Positions 11,721-21,645 of a DNA stretch of 64,000 bases are shown in pieces (position 1 is the stretch's first letter; each line of letters opens with the position of its first letter). Made by a program: the position numbers and the translations under genes. The stretch lies in the NCBI GenBank assembly GCA_964016985.1, contig OZ024828.1, forward strand, positions 87,846,399 to 87,910,398, in the 5' to 3' direction. Source of the stretch: Anodontia alba (lineage: Eukaryota > Mollusca > Bivalvia > Lucinida > Lucinidae). Under the pieces are notes generated by a model. That model had not been told where the DNA came from, searched no databases, and worked only from the letters and a program-made list of their open reading frames with translations.

Positions 11721-11859
11721 GCCGAGGCGGTTTTAACGAGTACCCACATTCTGTGTTTAGAGCAGAAATATGAAAAATATCAGAATATTTTATCTGAAAA
11801 TTTTCAATTTTTGGAGGTGAAATTTTTCTATATATTTGAATAGGCGTGTTTTCATAATG
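11711..11859 (-). mobile_element. Family A half-element joined to another palindrome
   Basis: The short-arm half runs from the core centre to CATAATG. The missing half is replaced by the nested palindrome at 11485-11720. Confidence 0.8.
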
Positions 11860-11970
11860 TGCTATATATGCAGACGAAGGTACATTGCTTCTTGATACTT
11901 ATCACATGTGATGAAACATGGGCTCACATCTTCGAACCTGAGAGCAAGCATCAAAATTCTGTTTGGAATT

Positions 11971-12239
11971 ATGCATTATCCCCATCGCTTGTAAAATCAT
12001 GACACTTAAAAAAGCGCGAGAACGGTTATGTCAATTCGTTTTTATGATTCCAGAGGAACAGTTTTAAACCACGTGGTACCTGATATATCTACTGTCAGTA
12101 AATGGAAGTATGCATTATCCCCATCGCTTGTAAAATCATGACACTTACAAAAGGGCGGGAAAGGTTATGTCAGTTCGTTTTAATGATGCCAGAGGAATAG
12201 TTTTAAACCACGTGGTGCCTGACATATCTACTGTCAGTG

Positions 12240-12240
<1 letters not shown>
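11971..12240. repeat. Direct duplication of about 139 bp
   Basis: ATGCATTATCCCCATCGCTT to CTACTGTCAGTAAATGGAAGT occurs at 11971-12109 and again at 12110-12240, about 90% alike. The second copy runs into a CA microsatellite. Confidence 0.85.

Positions 12241-12299
<59 letters not shown>
12241..12299. repeat. (CA)n microsatellite
   Basis: About 29 uninterrupted CA units. The Cys-Val frame on the opposite strand is a translation of this repeat. Confidence 0.98.
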
Positions 12300-12302
<3 letters not shown>

Positions 12303-12433
12303 AACTGGGATTCGATTGAAATCCCATTGATAATGGTGTCATCAGACTAAAACTGTCTCCGCGAGAATGTGTTTGTCGTAAGCAAACATTTCAGTCTTTC
12401 TGTTTTGCTAAAATGGTGCGTCAATGAATATGC

Positions 12434-12742
12434 TACAGTCGACTCTCGTTATCTCGAAGTCCAAGGGACTATCTGAAATACTTCGAGATATCCATACCTC
12501 GACATATCAGATTTGCAGAACTGAGGAATAAAATAAATCGAACAACCACATTTCACAATGAATTTGTAATTTGAGTCCTAAAATCAGAGATACATACATG
12601 TATGTGTGTTGTAAATATTGTGAACAAGAGGAGAAAGTGCTCCTCAAGAGCAATTTCTTCTCTTTTCCGCAATATTTTGTTACGAAAGATTTAAGCCGCA
12701 TCATATTATTTCATACAAGATTGCATATGCGCTAAGCGAGGA
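12434..12742 (+). mobile_element. Family C TA-flanked MITE, right end degraded
   Basis: Starts TACAGTCGACTCTCGTTATC and shares ACTTCGAGATATCC..CCTCGACATATCAGA with the copy at 5.8 kb. The right end has lost a clear terminal repeat. Confidence 0.7.
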
Positions 12743-12880
12743 CTCTCACCAGCCTGCGCATTCGTGCAGTCTGTTCAGAATTTTGGATCCTTGGCTACCG
12801 ATAAAGTGTCGTGCGAAGATCTCGATGAGACGGCGTGGAGTGCAGCCTGATCTTAGTATTCGCTGGGAGTGCATGCTTGC
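12735..12880. repeat. Family H relic
   Basis: CAGCCTGCGCATTCGTGCAG, GGATCCTTGGCTACC and GCCTGATCTTAGTATTCGCT parallel the interior of 40911-41133. Confidence 0.45.
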
Positions 12881-13153
12881 CATTACGAAAACATGCCTAT
12901 TCACTGAAAATTTTACCAACAAAAGATGAAAATTTTCAGATAAAAAAAATTCTGATATTTTTTCATATTTCTGTTCAAAACATAGATTGTGGGCACTCGT
13001 TAGAACCGCCTCGACGAGGCGGTTCTAACGGGTACCCACAATCTATGTTTTGAGCAGAAATAAGAAAAATGATGTATACCCCTGTAAACCCCCGTTTTAC
13101 TGTATAAAAGTGGGGTTTAAGGGATCAAATTATATAGGCATGTTTTTGTGATG
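12881..13153 (+). mobile_element. Family A palindromic MITE
   Basis: Complete ends and core with few changes. It is inserted in or beside a family H relic (12735-12880). Confidence 0.9.
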
Positions 13154-13726
13154 CTGAGTCCCGGCACATATAGCTGTACACTAATTGATGAAGTAGCATC
13201 AGCATTGCTATATTTTCATTTGAATCAATGTAGGAAATGATTTAACAGAGCAAAGTAATTGAAATGTGCTGACATTCGTTTACCGTCATAATAGTCTATT
13301 TTAGTGATGTCGTTATGGAAAAAGTGAATTATTATGTTCCTCTCCATGTAGTTTGATAGACTCTTTGAAACGCTTTTCAATGTCTTGCAAGGTTTTTAGT
13401 ACATATTTTGTAGCGTTTTTATTCATGAAAGAAAAGATATGATGTCTCTAAATGAGTTTCTTTCCTCGTTTATGAGCCCAACCTTATTGAATCAATGTTC
13501 TTCTCTAAGTGTTAGTTGGTGCAAATGCTCATCGATTAAAGCGAAGTAGGTCATGCGTGCAACAGTAGGGATATGTACATAACTTTTGCTATTTTACTCC
13601 ATTATATTGTATTCCTTACTAGCTTACTACTCTGTTGCATTCTGCTCCATTTGTTAAAACCATAAGATTGGTATGAAGACACAAAGTTTGTTGATTTTAG
13701 TCGATGGATGTGATCATATTTTTTTT

Positions 13727-13950
13727 TTTATTGTCTGTCTCATGCTGAATAAATTAAGATGCCTCGCCTACTTACAATTTTCAGCCAATCAGATTACTAG
13801 ATCCAGGTTATTGATATGAATTCACATACTGAATGACAAACAGTGCAGATCCAGATCAGTTGGCTTCTGGCTTCTACAGAAACCAACTGATCTGGATCTA
13901 CACTGTTTGCAAAGGCAGGGTATATCCGGGTTCAGCAGGACAAGGGTTAA
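13727..13950. mobile_element. TTAA-type MITE, subfamily with TTCAGCAGGACAAGGGTTAA end
   Basis: The right terminal repeat is intact; the left (TTTATTGTCTGTCTCATGCT) is degraded. The hairpin stem CAGATCCAGATCAGTTGGCT pairs with its complement. The related copies are at 33397 and 62605. Confidence 0.7.
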
Positions 13951-14125
13951 GTTCCTCTGCAGTTCTCCTTCTCATTGTTCCGGTTCTTCTGTTGCAGTAC
14001 GCCTGTGGTTTCATATGTGAAGTTTTTGTTGTCCTTATCTGCTCCTCATCTTTCATGCTTTTGGTGCCTCGGGAGGACTGTGCTTCGTGATTATGGCATT
14101 TCCTGGGTATCTTCACATATTTTTC
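13951..14125 (+). mobile_element. Fragment of a related retroelement 3' end
   Basis: The string GAGGACTGTGCTTCGTGATT and the sequence ATTTCCTGGGTATCTTCACA recur in diverged form at 54365-54435 and 63300-63365, and inverted at 33195-33345 and 63820-63865. A TTAA-type MITE lies immediately upstream. Confidence 0.4.
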
Positions 14126-14737
14126 TTATGACTTCTCTGTGATTTAAGTTATTTTGCGCTATCTATGTGTACTTGTAACTATTGTATACGGTGTAGTTCA
14201 AGGGACATCGCCATCCGAGCAAATGCCTGCAATTGTTATCAGTTGATTACACAAATTTATTACATTTCTAGCAGTGACTTTTCTTAGATTTCTCAGTGAA
14301 TTATAATCGATAATTCACCGAGTGAATTATTTCATTTCGAACGTTTTGACGTCATAATTGCTAGGCGACGTTGCTGACGTTATTGATAACAATAACAATA
14401 GTTGACGTTTCGCAGAAAATTTTATAAAATCATGGAGATCAGACTGCAATTTTCACGTACAGTTGGAGTTTTTTTAGGAAAAACCTGCAACGCAAATATA
14501 AAGTATGATTTTCTTGATAATCCAGTTCAACTTTCGTGACATTATTGTGTCTATATGTCAAGCACAGGATGATTTTTGCATTAAAGTGAAAGCAAGATGG
14601 CGACTGATTTTCAAACTAAACCACGCCTCCTGAAATTCATGCACTGACTGGAATTATTTTGGTAGGAAATCATAACGGCTGAATGTGAAAATTCAAAGGT
14701 AAAACATGAATAAAAATGTAATAAACAGTTTATTTGG

Positions 14738-14878
14738 TTGTTTTGATCGATTACGGAGAAATAATTCACGCGTGTTCTAAGGCTTTCATGTAAAAAACTC
14801 GTTCGCTTCGCTCACTCGTTTTTTACGCGCAAGCCTTAGAAAACTTCTGAATTATTTCTTCGTAATCGATCAAAACAA
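14738..14878. repeat. Imperfect palindrome with CGTTCGCTTCGCTCACTCG centre
   Basis: TTGTTTTGATCGATTACG.. and ..CGTAATCGATCAAAACAA enclose TAAGGCTT/AAGCCTTA arms. It is the end of a dispersed repeat that begins near 14270 (TCAGTGAATTATAATCGATA). Confidence 0.7.
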
Positions 14879-15077
14879 ACAAATTGACTCTATAGAATGT
14901 TAACTGGTGTTTGCATATTGATAGTAATTAAACTCAAACTCCTGTTAATAGCATTACTGTTTATTCCATTGTTTATGTGCATTACAAATTCATGTTCTGC
15001 TAAGAGAAAATCATTTCTGGAATCTTAATTGTAGTCACTTCATCACATCTGGCTAATGCCTCATTACAACTGTCCGG

Positions 15078-15323
15078 CATCACGAAAACATACCTATATA
15101 ATTTTGACCTCTTAAACCCCACTTTTATATAGTAAAACTGGGGTTTACAGGGGTATACATTATTTTTCTTAGTTTGCTAAAAATACATAGATTGTAGGTA
15201 CTCATTAGACGAGTACCCACAATCTATGTTTTGAGCGGAAATATGAAAAATATCAAATTTTTTTATCTTCCTTTTTTGGATGTAAAATTTTCAACGTATT
15301 TGAATAGGCATGTTTTCGTAATG
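15078..15323 (-). mobile_element. Family A palindromic MITE, core deleted
   Basis: Complete ends. The palindrome centre is reduced to ACTCATTAGACGAGTACC, so the GC-rich stem tip is missing. Confidence 0.88.
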
Positions 15324-15435
15324 AATGTCAGTGAATGAGACTGATTACAGCTGGTAGATTTATCGCCTTTTGAAAGGGAAGATAACTTTTGTGACTTCCT
15401 GCTTGGTTATCAGATCATTTTTTTAACGGGACCCA

Positions 15436-15545
15436 TTCTAAAAGGAAAGAATTTGCTCCCACAGGGAGCAAATTCTTACCTTTTCGAGTACACCCATTTT
15501 CAGAAGGGAGGCAAAAATAATTTTTAGAGTTGACTTCTATGTAAT
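15436..15545. repeat. Family F hairpin
   Basis: AAGGAAAGAATTTGCTCCC + ACA + GGGAGCAAATTCTTACCTT, followed by CAGAAGGGAGGCAAAAATAA. Related copies are at about 4575-4650, 42690-42965, 48318-48380 and 52805-52905. Confidence 0.65.
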
Positions 15546-15579
15546 GGTATCAATTTCCTTAACATTCTCTTTGGATATA

Positions 15580-16308
15580 TCCAGACAGAACTGGAAATCC
15601 AGACAGTTTAATCACGATCCAGACTTGCATGGACAACCAGACGGTTTGATCATAATCCAGGCTTGTACGGAAATCCAGACATTTTGATCATAATCCAGAC
15701 TTGCATGGACATCCAGACAGTTTGATCATAATCCAGGCTTGTACGGAAATCCATCCAGACAGTTTAATCATGATCCAGACGTGCATGGAAATTCAGACAG
15801 TTTGATCATAATCCAGACTTGCATGGACATCCAGACAGTTTCATCATAATCCAGGCTTGTACGGAAATCCAGACATTTTGAATATAATCCAGACTTGCAT
15901 GGACATCCAGACAGTTTGATCATAATCCAGGCTTGTACGGAAATCCAGACAGTTTAATCATGACCCAGACTTGCATGGACATCCAGCAGGTTTGATCATA
16001 ATCCAGGCTTGTACGGAAATCAAGACATTTTGATCATGATCCAGACTTGCATGGACATCCAGACAGTTTGATCATAATCCAGGCTTGTACGGAAATCCAG
16101 ACAGTTAAATCATGATCCAGACTTGCATGGGCATCCAGACAGTTTGATCATAATCCAGGCTTGTACGGAAATCCAGAAATTTTGATCATAATCCAGACTT
16201 GCACGGAAATCTAGACATTTTGATCATAATCCAGGCTTGTACGGAAGTCCAGACATTTTGATCATGGTCTAGATTTGCACGGAAATCCAAACATTTTGAT
16301 CATGTTAT
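15580..16308. repeat. 38-bp tandem array in alternating pairs
   Basis: Units of the form CCAGACAGTTTGATCATAAT + CCAGGCTTGTACGGAAAT alternate with CCAGACTTGCATGGACAT versions, so the higher-order period is about 76 bp. Roughly 19 units. Blocks are highly uniform in the middle and drift at the edges. Confidence 0.9.
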
Positions 16309-16753
16309 TCACTGCTTATTGAACATACTCCTCAGGATACCAAAGTTTTGTAGCTCTCATAACTGAATGCACATATATACTGGCTGTTCTGTACTTTTGC
16401 TGTTCACATGCGCTCTAATGTGCCTTTAGTTGCTTCTTGACCCATGTATTGTTATATATACCTTATTTACCCTAATTATACTAAAGGTATGTCTGATGAA
16501 ACTGTGTAAACACAAATCAAACTGTTCCAAACGATCTGGATCCTAATTCATTGTCAGTCAGTCACCGCTTTTAGAATTGTCACGAAGTAATTGAATGGAC
16601 TTGTTTAAAGTTTAGGACAAGTACGCAAACTAAAGTTGAGAAAACTTTTATACCAACCCCAGTGAATTTGTATATTGCAATAAAATATGATTAAACTAGA
16701 CTAACAAAGATTTTACAGGTAGATTTATATTACTTTTGGCACCATGTGCTAGT

Positions 16754-17033
16754 CTATACGAAAACACGCCTAATCAAATATACTGAAGATTTTACCTCAA
16801 AAAAAAAATTTAAAAATTCAGATAAAAAATCTGATATTTCTCTTATTTCTGCTAAAAACATAGATTGTGGGTATTCGTTAGAACCGCCTCGCCGAAGCGG
16901 TTCTAACGAGTACCACAATCTATGTTTTTGAGCAGAAGAAAGAAGAAGAATGTATACTCCTGTAAACCCCAGTTTTACTGTATAAAAGTGGGGTTTAAGG
17001 GGGTCAAACTTATATAGGTAAGTTTTCGTGATG
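16754..17033 (+). mobile_element. Family A palindromic MITE
   Basis: Left end altered to CTATACG; right end GTGATG. The core is intact apart from single-base changes. Confidence 0.85.
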
Positions 17034-17180
17034 GTTGGGAATCGGCCAGAATTTCATAGTCGATTATCGGTTTTGTAAAACCGACTGATCATCGACTAAT
17101 AATCGACTAATAGAAAATATAGTCACTCTTAATTTACCTATCCAGAGCTCCAGATCAATATGAGGGGTATCCAGGTAATA

Positions 17181-17310
17181 TTCGTCTCATTTCTCCATGA
17201 AAATTTAAGTTGTGGGTACTCACTAGAAGCGCCTCTGCGATGCGGTTTTAATGAGCACCTACAACATATGTTTTCAAGGAGAAATCAGAAAAAATATCAG
17301 TACGTTTGGG
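17181..17310. repeat. Diverged family-A-like core in different context
   Basis: GTTGTGGGTACTCACTAGAA and its imperfect complement, ending ACCTACAACATATG, surround CGCCTCTGCGATGCGG. The family A terminal sequences are absent. Confidence 0.6.
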
Positions 17311-17319
17311 TTGACTTAA

Positions 17320-17642
17320 ACCCCCGGTGGTTTATTCTACTGACCGTTCTAAGGCAATGGTCTCGGTGTTAGTCCTAATCTTTGTTGCTTTGTGTTATAT
17401 TCTATGAAGCGTTTTGTTTTAAGTCTTGCCTTGTGTTATTTTGTTCTTGTGTTTTTCAGTCCTTTTAACATTGCGATTATGTCGCATGGGGAAGAGAGAG
17501 CTAATCTAAGTGCTTTTCGTACGTTTGTTCGATTTGCTCTTGTTTGGTTTTGTCTGTTTCCTCTTCCTCTTGGTGTATGGGAAGGGCTGCAGCTGGTAAT
17601 TGTGGCACTCCCTGGACTTTTCCCTTACCCTTATTTAAGGCT
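17320..17642 (+). mobile_element. 3'-end copy of the RT element
   Basis: This copy starts in the CCGTTCTAAGGCAATGG segment and runs to TGGCACTCCCTGGACTTTTC. Two overlapping open frames here are products of the conserved 3' region and recur in other copies. It abuts a diverged family-A-like hairpin at 17181-17310. Confidence 0.65.
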
Positions 17643-18953
17643 ATTTTATCAATGTATTTCAATTTATTGACCAAAAAAACTAGAGTGACCCAAACAGACA
17701 GCTTTGAATTTCAATTTTTAATAACTTGCCTCTAAAAGTAAAACCTGGGAAAAATATGTTTCTAAAAATAGAATTTTCCGATTAGTCGACTATAAAAAAA
17801 TCTTTCCGATCTTCAATCACAAGGGGCAAAACTGACTGATGATCGATTATGATCGATCATCAGTGGCAACACTACCATAAGCAGCAAGAAAATCGGCCGT
17901 GTGAAAATGTGCCTTTAAGGTAAATGCGGATGACAAAGGCCCAGATCAGCTACGGATCTCGAGAATCTGGCCAGGGCATTGTTGACCGTTTACAGAATCG
18001 TTAGAACCGTAGGATACCGACACGTAACACTCATTTAAAGATGTATGCCGTATAAAGGGGTAAGTATGGTATTCGGACAAAGAGTCCTGAGCAAACAGTA
18101 TAGAACCAGATCTGGCGCAACAGAATTCATGATCAGTGTTCACACTGTTTGCGATTCATTCACCGATTTTCAGACCTACCAGGAAGTGGAAAAATGGGCT
18201 TGTCGTCAACTTCTCCAAGCGGCAGCTGGAGCGCGAGTCAAAATTATAGCAGATGACGAATTTGTATTATTTTTTTCAAATATAGGTCATGTGAAACTAG
18301 AAATGTGTTTGTAAAACACTATGCCCCCAATTATATGCTTGTTCCTAAAAATAACAAAGTTAACAAGATTTTCCAGTGCTAAAATACCTAATGAAGAATC
18401 TGTCAGAAAAGAAAACAAATAAGGCTCAGCAAATCTTTCATAAGCAATGCATATATGGAATTTCAAAATTCTAGCATACACGGTTCCAATTATATTAGAG
18501 GTCTCAAAAGCATGACGAACGGACGGAAGGACGGACAAGTCCAAAGCATAATGCTCTCCCAGATTCTTCGAAATGGAGGCATACTAAAAATATACATGGA
18601 ATGTCGTCTGCTGTTGTTGTGAATGTCGCGTTAATAGTTAGTTTTAACGGTGTATTACTACAGAAATATGATCAGATTCTCTGTATCACGTCTTGTGGAT
18701 GTTCCAATATCTTTGAATCACACGAACGCTCCAACTCATCCGATCCAATCGGTCATTAAAGTGCCATTCAAAATTGTAGCAAGTAACACATTTACTTATT
18801 TTTCGAGGCAACAAGACTCTTATATATCCTAGGACTTTTCTCTTACCTTTTTTTGACATTTCATAGCAGACCACACTATTTTCTCAGAAAGTATATAAAA
18901 TGTCGTCAGCTTATATCAATGATATTTTAGTGCTTAGCTTTAAAGGTATATTC

Positions 18954-19525
18954 GAAATACATTATTACCTCAGTACCATAAACTGATGCTCGGTTACGTC
19001 TCAAGGAAATACATTATTACCTCAGTACCATAAACTGATGCTCTGTTACGTCTCAAGGAAATACATTATTACCTCAGTACCATAAACTGATGCTCTGTTA
19101 CGTCTCAAGTAGATACATTATTACCTCAGTACCATAAACTGATGCTCTGTTACGTCTCATGGAAATACATTATTACCTCAGTAACATAAACTGTTGCTCT
19201 GTTATGTCTCATGGAAATACATTATTACCTCAGTACTATAAACTGATGCTCTGTTACGTCTCAAGGAAATACATTATTACCTCAGTACCATAAACTGATG
19301 CTCTGTTACGTCTCAAGGAAATATATTATTACCTCAGTACCATAAACTGATGCTGTTATGTCTCATGGAAATACATTATTACCTCAGTACCATAAACTGA
19401 TGCTCTGTTACGTCTCATGGAAATACATTATTACCTCAGTACCATAAACTGTTGCTCTGTATGTCTCATGGAAATACATTATTACCTCAGTACCATAAAC
19501 TGATGCTCTGTTACGCCTCATGGAC
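18954..19525. repeat. 52-bp tandem array
   Basis: About 11 head-to-tail copies of GGAAATACATTATTACCTCA..GTACCATAAACTGATGCTCT..GTTACGTCTCAA. Copies differ by only a few bases, so the expansion is recent or being homogenised. Confidence 0.95.
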
Positions 19526-20052
19526 GTCCCATATCTATAGATCACACTCTTGTCAGCGTCTCTTATGATCTGGTGATCTGGTTACATCCACATGACGTGA
19601 TACAGGGCACCAGCTCACGTTACTGGTTATTTAGTAATAAATTGTATTTTCTGTTCTTATATATCCTAGGACAACTTTTCTTATCTCGTAGCTCAGATAT
19701 ATTCCATGCGAACAGTGCCACCCCAGATGGCGCCGTGCTCAATCAGTCTTCCTTATAAATTCAACAATTTGTTTCTCTTACCCCTTTTTTATAGAGAAAA
19801 TGATCGGGATCTATTTCAGCTTGCGCTTTCCGTACTTGTTCAGAGCCCGCTGTTCGCTTTGAAACGGCTAACTTCCGTGATGGCTTTATGCACGAATCTA
19901 TAATAATTACTGACTAACTATTTCAATACCCTCCTACTCCATTAGAAAAATGTTTGTAACAGGATGCATGCTATTACTTTCGGTCCGTAGGGACACACCA
20001 GATCCTCAGCTACTCATCAAAATATTTTTTCATTGTTCCGTTTAGATGAAAA

Positions 20053-20478
20053 CAGGGTCGGATCTAGGATACTTTCTGAGGGGTTTCAATTTGATTACTT
20101 ATTCGGAAAGACAAGTCTGAGCTCAATTTCAGCTACATGTATTTTCATTGTGTGCTTACATCTTGCCATAGTGTTTGATTTCTTGGTCACGACTTTGATC
20201 TACGTCTATTGCATTTTATCAAACAAAACAGCGATTTAAGCAATTTAATGGAAGATCAGACGTTGAGTCTGATCAGGGTTTACACTGTGTGCAACTCATC
20301 CAGCAATTTTATACACAGTCATAGGTAATAAAATGGACTTATTGAAGAGATGTATAAGGTATCCCAAATTTATCAAAATGTATCCAAAATTCCAATGAAA
20401 AATGAAATTTTGAGTTTAAGGGCTGAGGGGGTGGGATGTTCGACTGAACCCCGCGAACCCCCTCTGATTCCGCCCCTG
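20053..20478. mobile_element. DNA transposon relic with CAGGGTCGGATC ends
   Basis: CAGGGTCGGATCTAGGATAC at the left and GATTCCGCCCCTG at the right are inverted. GAAAA flanks both sides (possible target duplication). The interior at 20155-20245 recurs at 27150-27235, and a CAGACG..GTCTGATC hairpin lies at 20253. Confidence 0.55.
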
Positions 20479-20581
20479 GAAAATATTATTTGATCTATAT
20501 GAACCGTAATGTCAGAAAACGTACCTTCAGCCAAACTTCAGATCAGGAAAAGTTTCATTCTTGCGTGTATGTTCATTGTTC

Positions 20582-20807
20582 TTAACCCATTTATGCCTAG
20601 CGTCCCATAAAAGGGACATTGGCAAATAGTGTAGACCCAGATCAGACGCCACAGAACGCGGCGTCTGATCAGGGTCTACACTGTTTGCATTTAATACATA
20701 AAATTCTATAAAATCTAATAATAGAAATAACCCGACATCCCTTGTATTGGACATGGACCAGTCCAAAGAGTTGTTGTAGAAGTGTCCACTCGGCATAAAT
20801 GGGTTAA
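20582..20807. mobile_element. TTAA-flanked piggyBac-like MITE, intact ends
   Basis: Perfect 16-bp terminal inverted repeats TTAACCCATTTATGCC / GGCATAAATGGGTTAA. The central hairpin GTAGACCCAGATCAGACGCC is paired with its complement around ACAGAAC. Size 226 bp, the best-preserved member. Confidence 0.9.
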
Positions 20808-21319
20808 GGGGCGTACCTGTTAGAATCTGTTTATATTCACTATAACTAATGTAAGTACATAGTGGCGGTTGTAAATGTCAGTTGTATAGTTAAATTTATA
20901 TTTTGTGGTCCTTGAATCACCCAATGATTTCGAAATTTATAAGGAAGATATTTGGCCGAAACTGACTTGTCAGTTCCTTCAACTATTTTCATTGTGTGTT
21001 TGCATGCGTGCCGAAGTATTGACTACACTGATTGCTCTGACTTGTTTGTCCGAATACTAAGGGCATATACGGTGCCTGATAATGTGCCTGAAAATGAAAA
21101 CATTATAGAGCCTAGGTTAATACTTTTGGGGTCGATTATTTATAATAGAGCCATAGGGTGGTTGTCCGACTGATTATAACTGACCAATGAATTCAAACCG
21201 CGCGTTAGACGAAATCAAAGTAAGGTTATTTATAGCCGTGTTATTCTTGTCGCTGTGACGTCAGAGTGTTGTTGATAGCGGATTATATGTAAAACCTGGA
21301 CTGGGGCATTTGGAACATT

Positions 21320-21415
21320 AGCAAACAGTGCAGATCCCGATCAGATGACGTAGAACGTGGTGTCTTATTAGGGTCTGCACTCTGCTTTCAATTACAGGAC
21401 TTAAAGGGTTAAATA
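21320..21415. repeat. CAGATCAG-type hairpin with one possible TTAA end
   Basis: GCAAACAGTGCAGATCCCGA ... TCTGCACT, then GGACTTAAAGGGTTAA at the right. The left end is not defined. Confidence 0.5.
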
Positions 21416-21645
21416 GAACAGTCTTCAGTCCGCGTTCAGGACCATTTTCTCAGCCTACATTCAGAGTTAACCGATCTACTAGTTCTGGCAGTGCTTTGAT
21501 TTATCCTGCAAACCTGTCCGTATATTTGAAGTAAGTACATTTGTAGTACATACCAGAAAATAGTCGGTCCACAGAATAATCAGCTTTCAGAATTGTGTTA
21601 AGAGATACATATAATTATATGTGATTATAATGAATACGTTCAGAT

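Larger units (their letters stand above)
17034..17880. repeat. ATCGACTAAT repeat split by later insertions
   Basis: TTTCATAGTCGATTATCGGT..ATCGACTAATAATCGACTAA at 17058-17112 and CCGATTAGTCGACTAT at 17778-17793 look like the two ends of one element; the hairpin at 17181 and the retroelement 3' end at 17320 lie between. Confidence 0.4.

Noticed and set aside
18954..19525. Regular 52-bp repeats resembling a CRISPR array
   Set aside because: Units are contiguous with no variable spacers, and the genome is eukaryotic; this is a minisatellite.
20527..20796. 89-codon frame containing SVDPDQTPRS
   Set aside because: It lies wholly inside the TTAA-flanked MITE at 20582-20807 and reads its hairpin.
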